Below are positions 7,736 through 17,192 of a stretch of DNA of 64,000 nucleotides, in pieces (the stretch's first letter is position 1; the number at the start of each line of letters is the position of its first letter). This DNA comes from Nematostella vectensis. Taxonomy: Eukaryota > Cnidaria > Anthozoa > Actiniaria > Edwardsiidae. The DNA lies in NCBI RefSeq assembly GCF_932526225.1, contig NC_064034.1, positions 14,582,887 through 14,646,886 of the forward strand, written 5' to 3'. Made by a program: the position numbers and the translations under genes. The notes beneath the pieces are model-generated. The model searched no databases, was not told the origin of the DNA, and saw only the letters and a list, made by a program, of their open reading frames with translations.

Positions 7736-8412
7736 ATGGTGGTCCTACATGCTGTGTTCACCGAAAACGAACTGACGCTCTTCTTCAAGCAGCCGATAAG
7801 GCGCCCACGCTTCGTGGCGCTCCGGCAGTGCTCGCTGTTTAACAGCTGGTATAATCTCGAGCGGGAGCATCAGATAACGACCATAGCCTCCCTCCCGCCC
7901 ATCGCTACTCTGCCAGCCGGGCACCACACGGCCGAGTCCATCGTGGAAACGATCAACCGCGCTGAAAGCAAGATTCTGACCGCGAAGCTGGATCCCCTCA
8001 CCGGGAAGATCGCGCTCATGTCCGAAGGCGTTGCGTCCCTGAATGCCGGGCTTTGCGCACTATTTGGCCTAGAGGCTAAAGACGATCAGTTGGATGGGGG
8101 GGGGCCTCGCACTGCCCGTGGGGGGCCCCACTTAAGGTGACTCTGGCGAAAATAGAGGCCCTCTACATCTTCTGCGATGTCGTAGACCGCACGCAATGCC
8201 TCGCCTTAGACGAGCCTTCAAACGTTCTCGCTTGCCTAGAAACCCGCGGGAGGCCGCACGAGAAAGTCGTCTATGGGCCCGACATCCCCGTTTGTGTCGC
8301 AGCATCTTCCTCTGAGTTTGTCTCGAGTATTTGAATATGGATCAGGGATGACCGCGGTAGACGGGTGGACTTTAAGGGCAAGCCTGTTCGCCTCGTATTA
8401 GCGCTAACCTAG
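7736..8412 (+). pseudogene. second capsid-like (penton-type?) protein, frameshift plus in-frame stop
   Basis: Divergent from the 512-residue gene, with a 42-bp gap. From MVVLHAVFTENEL the frame runs through CSLFNSWYNLE, LPAGHHTAESI and LNAGLCALFGLE, breaks in a G-run near 8095-8110, and continues in the frame of 8137-8334 (ALYIFCDVVD, SNVLACLETRG, EKVVYGPD). A TGA at 8332-8334 interrupts it; the same frame then continues with VDFKGKPVRLVLAL to TAG at 8410-8412. The architecture (short strands, a 'GHHT' turn and a terminal 'DFKG...L.L' strand) is of a type I recall from capsid-like proteins of cnidarian, insect and Polinton-like elements. Minor capsid/penton is an inference. Confidence 0.5.
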
Positions 8413-8419
8413 GTCCGAC

Positions 8420-9103
8420 ATAACAAGCATAGCAAACAGCGACGTTAGCAGCGGTGGCATATACCCCTCGCTTTCCAGCGTCTGCCCCCCGCAAACGCAC
8501 ACGACGCCTACCGCTCCGGCAAGCATCGGCGGCGACGTGCAAAGCTTTCGACTCCAGAAAATATGTGACACTCAGGCGGTCCTAGACAACGAGATAACGC
8601 ATCATCGACAGGTGCGGAAGAAGTATAAGAGCGCCTTTGCCGTTACCCATGCTGTGTCTGTGGCATCCGGCATCGCTGCAGGGGCGCTTTCCAGCGCCGG
8701 GGTGGGGGTCGCTTTGAGTGGGATAGGGGTTCTGATCGGCGGTCCGCTGGCAGGGGTCGCTGGGCTGGTCGGTGTCGTGGGCGCGGGGGTAGTCTCTAGG
8801 GGTCTTACAAGCAAGGTGGCCAAACACGAAGACACGATGGTTTTAGCGAAGAGTAAGAAAAACTCGATCAGCGAGCTGGTCTCTAAGGCTCTGCATGACG
8901 GGCATATCTCAGACGAGGAGTTTCGGCTAATACTTCAGGAACAAGAGAGATACTACGCGCTCAAGGCCGCTATCAGAGCTCGACACGGCCTCGCACCGCG
9001 TGATAAAAAAAGCAGGAAAGGGCCCTCCCTGGAGACACGCGAAAAGATGAAAAAGAGGCTGCGAGAAATTCGCGAGGAGTTCGGGAGCGAGGTGTTCGAG
9101 TAA
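8420..9103 (+). CDS. glycine-rich membrane protein with conserved C-terminal helical domain
   Basis: The frame is open from about 8414, directly after the previous gene. Upstream of the QSFRLQKIC segment it reads IYPSLSSVCPPQ, which looks coding, but no ATG is present before 8537, so the start is lost or non-AUG. After a basic helix (HHRQVRKKYK) come strongly hydrophobic Gly/Ala/Val segments (about residues 70-125 from 8420) and then SISELVSKALHDGHISDEEFRLIL and a basic tail. The pseudogene at 17193-17820 has the same order and similar motifs, direct evidence of a shared element family. A membrane-active or inner virion membrane role is inference. Confidence 0.6.
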   Translation: MTSIANSDVSSGGIYPSLSSVCPPQTHTTPTAPASIGGDVQSFRLQKICDTQAVLDNEITHHRQVRKKYKSAFAVTHAVSVASGIAAGALSSAGVGVALSGIGVLIGGPLAGVAGLVGVVGAGVVSRGLTSKVAKHEDTMVLAKSKKNSISELVSKALHDGHISDEEFRLILQEQERYYALKAAIRARHGLAPRDKKSRKGPSLETREKMKKRLREIREEFGSEVFE

Positions 9104-9246
9104 AACTCAGGTTTAAACGCCACGCCAGCGCGGCCGAAAAACGGCTCCGTAGGTTGGCGGCCCTCATCGTTTTCACGGCCCTAGCACACGTCCCCGACAC
9201 CATCGCTAATTACCCATCTGCGCGAAGTGGTCCCGACGTAGATTAA
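9103..9246 (+). CDS. possible small membrane ORF at the right end of the block
   Basis: Frame 1 from about 9103 to the TAA at 9244-9246: basic residues (RFKRHASAAEKRLRRLAA), one hydrophobic segment LIVFTALAHV, then NYPSARSGPDVD. It overlaps the end of the previous gene and has no ATG. Pattern and position suit a small element gene; evidence is limited. Confidence 0.3.
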   Translation, partial: KLRFKRHASAAEKRLRRLAALIVFTALAHVPDTIANYPSARSGPDVD

Positions 9247-9259
9247 ATTATTAATCTAC
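9238..9259. repeat. palindrome at right boundary of GC-rich block
   Basis: GTAGATTAA, four bases, TTAATCTAC: a perfect 9-bp stem. It marks the change from GC-rich element-like sequence to repeats and then AT-rich DNA. Confidence 0.5.
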
Positions 9260-9280
9260 GCGTCACAGAAAGTCCCTAGC

Positions 9281-9381
9281 CTGAAGTGGGGCTAGGAGGC
9301 CCGGAGGGGCGATTTGCGCCCCCCACTCGCTTCACTGAAAGCGGGGCTGGGAGGCCCGGAGGGGCGATTCGCGCCCCCCTA
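9281..9381. repeat. two-copy tandem repeat with GGCGCGAATCGCCCC hairpins
   Basis: Units at 9281-9325 and 9335-9381, each containing GGAGGCCCGGAGGGGCGATT and a run of C. GGGGCGATT(T/C)GCGCCCC folds back on itself. This may be the edge of the virus-like block or an unrelated dispersed repeat. Confidence 0.6.
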
Positions 9382-9629
9382 CTAGTTCCAAACCCCCTAG
9401 TCCCCCCCATGGACACAGTACTTTACATGATATATAGTCAAAATACCCCTGAGTACGGGCCTGTAAAAGTGCTCATACAGCATGGTCCAGTCAAAGGCAT
9501 AAAAAACAGGATGAATAAGAAATGATTCCTATATTTATGATGTGTAGGTACGCAGTGTACACATGGGCATTTGGGAGAAGTGTAAAATACTCCTTTTTTG
9601 GTATGGAGTAAAGTATAGCAGTTCATTAC

Positions 9630-10105
9630 CTTAATGGTGTGTGTAGACTTTACCCAACTTTTGGTTGGTGTAAAAGTAAATTCTGCTGTTGCAGAATGTA
9701 TGTATGCCTCAGTCGTTGTTGATCCTTCAGTATTACTAGGTTTAATGGATGTATATTCTTTAGATTTTGTTGTTGCTTGAGCTGCAGTGGTTGATTCAAA
9801 TTCTGCTGTTGATGCCTCATTTGTTGTAGATTCGTCAGTAGTACTAGGTTTAATGGTTGTATATTCTTTTGTTTTTGTGGTTGCTTGAGTTGCAGTGGTT
9901 GATTCTGTTGTAATTTTGGCAGTTATGGTTGATGTTTGTGGTCTATTAGTACTAGTTTTGGGTATTGTTATAGGTGTTTTGGGTGCTTTAGTGGTTTTTG
10001 GTGTCTCAGTAGTGGTAGGTGCTACTGTTGTTGATAAGAATATGTCATCTGTAACAAAAACAAATGCAGAGTAAATGAACACAAAAAATATAATGGGGTT
10101 AGGCA
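9630..10105 (-). CDS. first exon of a secreted mucin-like host gene
   Basis: Starts with a typical signal peptide (MPNPIIFFVFIYSAFVFVT) followed by about 130 residues very rich in Thr, Ser, Pro and Lys, with two similar repeats (EYTTIKPSTTDESTTNEAST and EYTSIKPSNTEGSTTTEA). This is the hallmark of an O-glycosylated mucin stalk. The exon most likely ends at ATTAAG with a GTAATG donor at 9629-9626. Downstream exons would lie at lower coordinates, toward the GC-rich element block, and none was recognised. The gene may therefore be truncated by the insertion. Confidence 0.55.
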
Positions 10106-10170
10106 TTTGTGTTTCTACTAGGGTATTTTTATAACTGGAAAAAATTTTACATGATAGAGTTCCTTTAATC

Positions 10171-10268
10171 TATAAAACAATACAACTTGCTAGGGTCTTG
10201 TCGTTTGTTCCATTGCAGCGAATTGGCACCCTCACAATCCTCCCATTGTAGGACTGACTCGGCTGCCA
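10171..10268 (-). CDS. candidate terminal exon (host)
   Basis: A pyrimidine tract with TTTTTTTGTAG acceptor precedes a frame reading WQPSQSYNGRIVRVPIRCNG and ending in TAG at 10171-10173. Position and splice site suggest the last exon of a minus-strand gene lying to the right. No family recognised. Confidence 0.3.
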
Positions 10269-10529
10269 CTACAAAAAAAAAGCAGAATTAAAAAAAACAT
10301 ACTACAGTAGTATTTCAAATATTGTGGTAATTGCCAATGATTTGGGACTGGGTACTAGTTGTTGTTGTGTAGTTTAAGAGTCCTCGGCGTGTTCTGTGTT
10401 TGAGTGTAAAAACAGAGGAATTAAAGTGTCAATCATTTAATAAGTCAGTTATTTGCCTGGAAGTAGTTTGTTACAATAAAAAAAGTTTTAAACTATAAAA
10501 GTTATAAGTTATAAACTATTTGCATACCG

Positions 10530-10752
10530 TCAACAAATTGGTCCAATAGTTCGGTGAGTAGAACCCAAACAGGGTTCTTTCTCTGACTTGACTCCACACC
10601 CCTTTGTCCCAGTACCGTTTATGTCACATCTTTGGTATTGAGAAACTTGATAAACTGGTGGCGCTTTGATGGGCTCTTTGTGAGACGATAATAAATCAAC
10701 CACAGGGAGTTTACTTTTAAGGGAACATTCAGCCTTAACTGTATTGTGCAGC
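10530..10752 (-). CDS. candidate Cys-containing terminal exon (host)
   Basis: A good acceptor (TTTTTCCCTGACAG) opens a frame of about 74 codons to TGA at 10530. It has four or five Cys (AECSLK, RCDING, KGCGVK, EPCLG, GPIC) suggesting a small extracellular domain. It could be an alternative end of the gene represented at 10171-10268. Uncertain. Confidence 0.3.
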
Positions 10753-10781
10753 CTGTCAGGGAAAAACAATGTTATTGTCAA

Positions 10782-11277
10782 TGAGAGTGGAACCCTCTAA
10801 GCTCTCTCAAGTTTGCAGGGATTTCAAGCTATCCAAGCAGAAATGACTCAAGAGAAATAAATTCTTAGAAAATGTAAAAGTTATTTAGTTCCACTGTGCA
10901 CCCTGCTTTGGACTTGCTGAAGGCTAGCAGCTTGTTTTTGTATCTTAAAGTTATTAGCCTCATTTCCATGGAGGAATATTGCATAAGCATTATGGGCAGG
11001 CATGAACAAGCTCAGTTTTGCCAAGGAAAGGGGTAGCAAGGATCTCCAAATTTCGAAAGTATCGCAGAAATTTCACAGCAAAGTCTCGGAATCTCGACGT
11101 TTTTTTTTACGCGTCTCGCTTTTTCAAAAATTTTCGAGGTCTGGGAGCTTCGATTTTTTCCACGGTCTGGGAGTTGATCTGTTTCATATTGTTACCATGC
11201 TACAGATTTCCAGGTTTTCTTTTTTCGTAGTGTAGCAAAAATGTATTGTAACTCTACTTATTCTTTTTTCAACTGAT
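10782..11277. other. no recognisable gene
   Basis: AT-rich host sequence. Two overlapping short plus-strand frames (11002-11235) are Phe/Ser-rich and show no domain; they look accidental. Confidence 0.5.
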
Positions 11278-11341
11278 AGTAGTATAGTAGTTGGCGGTTC
11301 CAACGCATTTTCGGTAGAACAAAGCCAACTTCTCTACTACT
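11278..11341. mobile_element. short hairpin repeat, related to 19114-19186
   Basis: Begins AGTAGTATAGTAGTTGGCGG and ends CTACTACT. The reverse complement of 19114-19186 starts AGTAGTATAGTACTTGGCGG and shares the following CCA(A/G)CGCAT. Both have complementary ends, so they look like copies of a small foldback element. Confidence 0.5.
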
Positions 11342-11451
11342 CTCCCGTCGAATGGAATGGAATCCACTATGTGGAAACTGTTGATGGAATTCATTTTATG
11401 CCGGGAATCAAAGTACTAATTAACAAACTATGAACTTGTAATGAATATCTA

Positions 11452-12085
11452 ACACAAGGTAGCGTAGAATGCGAGCAGTGCAAACACGATATAAAGTGAC
11501 ACAGGGCTGATTGTTTTGGATAATTGTGGCTTTAATTTCTAATCACTTAATTAATAAATGTATACAATTTTTTTTCAGAGATCACACCAATTGAAATTAA
11601 AACCGAGAAATGGTGGGGCGAATTTACGCCACACCTTAACAACAACATAGTTAAATTGAAAAGCAGACTAGACAAAGAAGGTGATGCGGACGGCGGTGGG
11701 TGGTCAAAAGGTTTTTCTATCACTGCGCTTAACACGAGCAAAGAGGTCAGTTTGCGTGCAGAGAAGTGTTTATATACCCTGTCAACGACAGGGCCATCAA
11801 CATACCTTTTACCGCCAGGATCAATCACCCTTGTCATAAGGCCGCCATCAGATAAACCTCTTATGATATTCTTCGCGTCCCGGCATAAAACCCATTATCT
11901 TTTTTGAGGTAATGTGGAATTTATTTAACACAAGGGAGCGTAGCGTGCGAGCAGTGTAAACACGATATAAAGTGACACAGGGCTGATTGTTTTGGATAAT
12001 TGTGGCTTAAAAGTATACAATTTTTTTCAGAGATCACACCAATTGAAATTAAAACAGAGAAATGGTGGGGCGAATTTACGCCAGC
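11452..12085. repeat. duplicated segment (11452-11640 and 11928-12085)
   Basis: Both copies contain AACACAAG..AGCGTAG, the CGAGCAGTG..AACACGATATAAAGTGAC stretch and, further on, AGATCACACCAATTGAAATT followed by GAGAAATGGTGGGGCGAATT. Between them lies about 290 bp. A shorter repeat (GCAGAGCAGCC..CTTGTCTG) occurs at 12206 and 12278. They lie just 3' of the DIRS-type recombinase gene and could be its terminal repeats. Confidence 0.55.
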
Positions 12086-12319
12086 AGCCACACCATGTGG
12101 CAAGCCCCACCACTGCTGCAAGCACGCTAGGCAGGACAAGTTCAAATTAAACAGAAGTTGGTTAAGCAATAAATCCCTGAATATGTCAGGCAATAGTAGG
12201 AATGCAGAGCAGCCTCTTGTCTGGCATACATCCCTGCCGTTAGAAAGCAATGAGTAATCGTTTTGGTAGACTATAGTGCAGAGCAGCCGCTTGTCTGACA
12301 TACACTTTACAATAGTAGC

Positions 12320-13250
12320 CTAGTGAGACAGACCCGAACTGATAGACGTAGGGCGAATACAGATCTTAAATGCGTCGGAACGCCAGCGACCAAGACTCCG
12401 AATTTGTGTATCGGTCATACCTTTTTCAGCTGCCCATGTTGCGGCTCCGATTCTAAAGCTATGGGATTTATACCTAGAACAGTCCAGACCACAAAAAACA
12501 AGAGCACGCTTCAATTCTCGCGTGAATGAATCGGTCCGTACGGCAGACCCAGCTACGTTGCAAAATAGAGGGCCGGGCCGATCGCCTTGTAAACGGAAGA
12601 ATTTAAGCAGAAAATCTACCGGACAAAAGAGCGGAACATCCCCTTTTTGAATAATTACGGGAAATGGTCTACGCTCGGTGTTATGTTTGTAATCGGTTAT
12701 GACCAGCTTGACAGCCTGAATATCCTTAGCATTTTTAAGAAAGGTGACCGATTGGTAACGTAGTATAGCGGATTCCCGATTCGGGGCCTTGATCGATAGC
12801 TCACCCACGCGAAAGAAACCATAAAAAGCGGTCAAAAACATTGTCTGAAACATCACCCGGAAATAAGGTGAGGAAATGGTATGGCCGAGCGCTTGGACCA
12901 AACGATGCAGCACATCTCGCGTAATTGGGAAACGCACATCAGGCCGAGAGCAGAGCCTTCTGTGGGCCGAAATTATCTTATTGACTAAGAATGTTTTAGT
13001 AGGATCATTGGCGAGTTTGTGAACTTAACTTAAACACGACATATAGGTAGAGATAGTAGAGGGAGCAAATTGTTGCGCTGATAAATATGCCACAAAAAGT
13101 GCTATATTACTCACGCTGATCGGTAGCGATAAGAAAGATGTATTACAAAAAAAGGCGTGAAAATTCCAAATATTTCTGCCATGCCCGCTGATAGGTTTTT
13201 CTAGAAGCCATTGTCAAAGCGGCTGTCAACAAAGCGCTCAAACGAGACTC
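12320..13250 (-). pseudogene. DIRS-type tyrosine recombinase
   Basis: The 3' frame (12320-12937) contains FYGFFRVGEL (first catalytic Arg), then a long insert, YKSHSFRIGAAT (His-x-x-Arg) and LGRWRSDAFKICIRP. Where the nucleophilic Tyr is expected, in the segment after GRW, the residue is Cys. The upstream half (12938-13250) is readable in two frames, with a frameshift in the T-run near 13145 and a stop near 13027; it includes TYQRAWQKYLEF and APSTISTYMSCLS, the core-binding domain. Such recombinases insert the circular cDNA of DIRS/Ngaro elements. Dead copy. Confidence 0.8.
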
Positions 13251-14515
13251 CAACTCTCTGGCAGAAATTGACGGGGGATTTCCGTGGCTAGAAGGTCCGC
13301 CTCGGGTAAAATCTCGCGGAACTTCTCGACCTGTAAGCGCGATAATAGGTCACTTTTTGTGTTAAGAATTCCAGCAATATGCTTTGAGCGAAACAAAATA
13401 TTGTGCTTCAAGCAGGTTAGGACCAGGTGACGAACCAATACCATAACCTTCGGCTCGCGGGAGGTTTGCTTATTTAGGATTTCTACTACAGCCTGGTTAT
13501 CAGAAAAGAAAACAACGCAGCGGTTCCGCATCGCAGACCCACAAATCTCGACAGCAAGAACAATAGGGAATAATTCCCAAAATGTAATGTTAAAAGTTCT
13601 CCAGCTAACAGGCCATTCGCCAAAGAACCAGTGTTTACCAAAAAAAACCCCGCATAGCCAAGCGACCCGGTAGCATCCGTATGTAATTTTAGAGTGCGAG
13701 ACGTAAGCCATCTTGAGGACAGAAAGAACGAGCTCCCGTTAAAGTCTCGCAAAAAGGTTAACCAAACGAGCATATCCTCTTTGCAGCCTTTAGTCAAACA
13801 TATATGATGATAAGGTTTACGCACTCCAATAGTTAAATCATATAACCTTCTTAGAAAACTACGTGCTGGCACAATCATGCAATTCCAAAAACTCGATAAA
13901 CCAATTAACGATTGCAACTCCTGTAATCTGACGCGGTTTATACTAAGGAAATTGGTCAGTCCTTCAATGCATCGCGCCAGTTTATCTGGGGGTAAACGCG
14001 CTTCCATCCGGACCGTGTCAAGCGTGATACCCGCAAACTGGAGTTCAGTGACAGGGCCCAAAGTTTTTTCGCCAGCGATAGGCACCCCTATCGCCGTACA
14101 AAGAGTGAGAAACTTATCAAGATCGTTTTGACACTTGGCCTTGGTAGGCGCCAAAAACAAAAAATCGTCTAAGATATGCAATACACCGGATGCTTGTAGC
14201 TTTTCACTAGATATCCATTCCAATGACGTCGAGAAAGTCTCAAACAATTTACAAGACAAGCGGAGGCCCATAGGTAGCGTTCAATCGAAATAAAACTTGC
14301 CGTGCCACTTCATGACTAATAAATGAAAATCCTCCGGGTTTATGGGGACTATTCGAAATGCAGATTTAATGTCGGTTTTTGCAAGAAAAACCCCCGGTCC
14401 CATGGACAATATTATTTTAACTGCATCGTCGATACGGGCGTATCGAACGGAAGCCAATTCCTTAGGAATGCCGTCATTCACAGATAGTCCTGCGGGACGA
14501 GCGTGAAGTTGGTTC
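13238..14515 (-). pseudogene. DIRS-type reverse transcriptase and RNase H
   Basis: Three pieces: 14515-14281 (VNDGIPKELASVRYARIDDAV, KTDIKSAFRIVPI), then after an in-frame stop 14271 onward (MGLRLSCKLFE, HILDDFLFLAP with the catalytic DD, LQFAGITLD) and, after a frameshift near 13640, 13238-13660 (TFNITFWELFPIVLAVE, FFSDNQAVVEIL, ADLLATEIPRQFLPE). The last part is the RNase H domain and the conserved C-terminus typical of DIRS elements. The 5' part before 14515 is missing; there the sequence changes to CTTATTCG-rich repeats. Confidence 0.8.
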
Positions 14516-15060
14516 CTTATTCGCAGTTCCTTTTTCGTCTGTTTCCTTATTCGCTCAGTTCCTTATTCAAATCTGGTGGGGGGGGGGGGGGGGGGTACTT
14601 GCATGATACCTTTTAATTCGAGTTGAAACAGTTTTTAGGCATAAAAGTTTATTCAGAACAAGTCTAACAGCATTTTCGTCAGATAATTCTGGTTGCTTTA
14701 ACGTGCTCTGCTGCTAAGCGGAGCTGTGAACATGAGACTCTATCTGCTACAAAAGGTCAAATTACGCAATGCGTGCAATCGCTTTCACAAATGAATCTAG
14801 CAAAAGAGAGGACATCTACCTCTCATCTAATAAATGTATTTGTATATTGAGCTTTCCTTCCAAACGCATTAATATATTTAGAGGAGAATTATTCACGCTT
14901 TACTTGACTACGTACGCATGTAGAAGGAATTTGGCCTTGCTATCGAAACCACAATTTGACAGATAGTGCTTGTTGTCAATTAACACATTGGTTACCAGAT
15001 AAGGCTCTGACAAAACAAATAGATTAGTGCAGTGACACGAATAGGGAACTGTTTCTTTTT
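14516..15060. other. no gene; G-run and CTTATTC repeats
   Basis: TTCCTTATTCGCAGTTCC-like repeats at 14510-14570 resemble the CCGAATAAGGAAT units at 15065-15400 in reverse orientation. A run of G lies at 14579-14596. Nothing coding is recognised. Confidence 0.5.
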
Positions 15061-15064
15061 CAAG

Positions 15065-15400
15065 TTAGTTTTCGCGAATAAGGAAAAGGAATCTCCCAAC
15101 GTCCGATTTCGTTTTACGACTTATCCGAATAAGGAATAAAATATGAAGAGGATTGTCAGTGTTTGCTCATCATTTCTCAATAAAGAAAATGAAATTTCAT
15201 AGCGCCCGATTTCCCTTACACGACTCCTTTCGAAAGAGTTCTCGAAAAACGAAATGGTATTTCATAACGCCCGATCTCGTTTTATCTACTTATCCGAATA
15301 AGGAATAGACTAAAAAGAGGGTCGTTTGTGTTTTATAAACATTCCTCGAATTAGAAAATGGTATTTCATAACGCCTGATTTCGTTTAACAGTCTAACCGA
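15065..15400. repeat. diverged tandem repeat, about 90-100 bp unit
   Basis: Four degenerate copies built around CGCCCGATTTCGTTTTA, CTTATCCGAATAAGGAAT and GGTATTTCATAACGCC. It lies immediately 5' of the second virus-like relic and may be its upstream region or a satellite. Confidence 0.55.
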
Positions 15401-16227
15401 ATGGATTGTGGTGTATTTCCAACTAAGCACCGACAATTATGGGTCGTTCACCATGGTACAGTTCCTAAACATTAAAAACATACCCTTCGCTACAAAAATT
15501 GGTAAATTCGAACCAACTGATACCGGCTACAACTTCACACAGATACTATCAAACGTGACAATTAAACTACGAATTATTTAGTGAACTGAGTAGTTCACTT
15601 GTAAACAAGGCTTGCAAGGCCCTAAGGGCGAGCGAGGGCTGCCAGGAGCCCTAGGTGTGAGGGGAGACATGGGTGACGACAGTTGGCTGAGGTCCCAAAG
15701 CTCTAAGACCAGCATGACGGCGCTAAAAACAGGCGTGGGGCGTGGGGAATGGGGAGCTACTGACTTACAACCCAACCGATCCGACTTTTGGGACGCTCTT
15801 CTTCGTCGATACACCACTCAAGGCTCCTCTGGGGTATGGTACGACTATAGACACTCTTTTTATGGGGGTGTCGCTCAAGACTACAAACCCAATAATCTAC
15901 AGCCCGACCGAGAAAATAGCCTTCGAGCTTGAGGCAGTAGGGAAAGACGTAATATTCAACATAGTAGAAAACACAGTTGGCAGTGCCAACGTCAGAGTGA
16001 CTGAAGTGTCCAGTTACCACGCTAGTCTACAGGGGCAAAAGGGTGATAAGGGCGATAAAGGTGACAAAGGAGACCAGGGCGCACAGGAAGTAAAAGTTAA
16101 TCCACTAACATACGATAATCTAACACCCCAACAAATCAACGCCCTCAGACCTGGACAAAGATCATATATCACACAACGCATTGTGGTTTCTAAACAACCA
16201 AAGCCTTTGGAGCTCGACATCAAGTAA
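15401..16227 (+). pseudogene. collagen-like fibre protein of second virus-like relic
   Basis: The first frame (about 15401-15581) reads WIVVYFQLSTDNYGSFT, FLNIKNIPFATKIGKFEP and ends at TAG. A hairpin and frame change follow; then Gly-X-Y triplets (QGPKGERGLPGALGVRGDMG, 15612-15671), a frameshift near 15740, a beta-rich stretch (NGELLTYNPTDPTFGTLFFV to ANVRVTEVSS), a second collagen block (QGQKGDKGDKGDKGDQG, near 16028-16080) and a C-terminal YDNLTPQQINALRPGQRS segment ending at TAA 16225-16227. Collagen-like repeats between beta-rich domains are common in virion fibres and spikes. The repeated frame changes show decay. Fibre is an inference. Confidence 0.55.
15580..15599. repeat. 8-bp-stem hairpin inside the fibre pseudogene
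   Basis: AGTGAACT, four bases, AGTTCACT, exactly where the upstream frame stops. Could be an insertion scar. Confidence 0.5.
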
Positions 16228-16228
16228 C

Positions 16229-17100
16229 ATGAAAATAATAAGAGGAGCCTATATATCAAAAGGGCTGTACCCTAAACACCAGGGTTTCTACATAGTAGAC
16301 GAAATCTCTACCTATCGATAACACTACCGGACTGACAGCATCTAGAGGCTACTCGAACCGACTGCATAGACCCAAATGTGATGCTTACGATGGGTACCAT
16401 CAACATCCAAACTGCTGGGTGGGGCTTCCGTGGGGATAGCATTAAAAGAGGCGCCATAGATGGGAAGCCAGGCTTCCGGTTCACTGAGGCTGTAATCGAC
16501 ACAGGTAACTTCATAGGTTTTATCACTTTCACCGTCTCACATAACTCACCAAGCACCCAAAGGTTCCAGGTGTATGCCTTCGGTATCGAAACGGCGGCGA
16601 ACTATCAAGTGAGTGAGTCGGTCGCCGATGATATAGGAAATAGTGCCTGCATAGCTTCATACAGAGCAAAACACATACACCAAGGCCAAATATTACTCGG
16701 CAATGATGGTTGGAGAGAGGTAACTGGCTTTTACATCAGCCTAGGAATGAAGAACAGCCAAAACATAATCAAACTAACCGCGAATTTAGTCCTATACTGC
16801 ACGGAGATAATCGGTGTGTCCACCGACCCGAGGTTCTACTTCGCTTGGAAGCGGAGCTTTGGGGGCCTCTTTTATCAATTCATCGGGCAGAACATTGTAG
16901 CGTCTAGTAACAAAGTAGGCGCCTCTTGGGGTGTGATCATGCCGAAAAACCACCTACACACGAGCACTAATGTAGTATTTGATAACCCTCAGACACTTTC
17001 AGCTGTGAGGTACATACTTTTCGTATGGGGTGCTAATGGAACCGTCCCACACTTTACACCGAGACAGGTGCTAACCCAGCGCTTTTCACCAGCAACGTAA
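16229..17100 (+). pseudogene. large beta-rich virion-like protein of second relic
   Basis: A 30-codon frame from ATG 16229 (MKIIRGAYISKGLYPKHQGF) stops at 16321; after a frame change the main frame runs 16378-17100 with MMLTMGTINIQTAGWGFRGD, GFRFTEAVIDTGNFIGFITF, KHIHQGQILLGNDGWREVTG, LVLYCTEIIG, and FVWGANGTVPHF near the end. The alternating polar/hydrophobic pattern and lack of enzymatic motifs suit a capsid, receptor-binding or spike protein. It follows the fibre gene by one base and precedes the glycine-rich membrane gene. No name can be assigned. Confidence 0.45.
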
Positions 17101-17192
17101 TGTGTGAGGAGCTATCCGGCGATGTCGAATACATGTACGATAGCACAAAACAGGAAACGTACATTGAAATTATCTAACTGTGTAGTATACAT

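Noticed and set aside
1-9259. DNA polymerase B gene expected in a Polinton
   Set aside because: No palm motifs (DTDS-type) are visible on either strand in this block; it may lie beyond the left edge or be absent.
11002-11235. Two overlapping plus-strand frames
   Set aside because: Low-complexity Phe/Ser content, no start context, no domain.
14579-14596. G-run as a possible functional quadruplex
   Set aside because: A simple homopolymer; similar C-runs occur at 4267, 5267 and 39033 without a common context.
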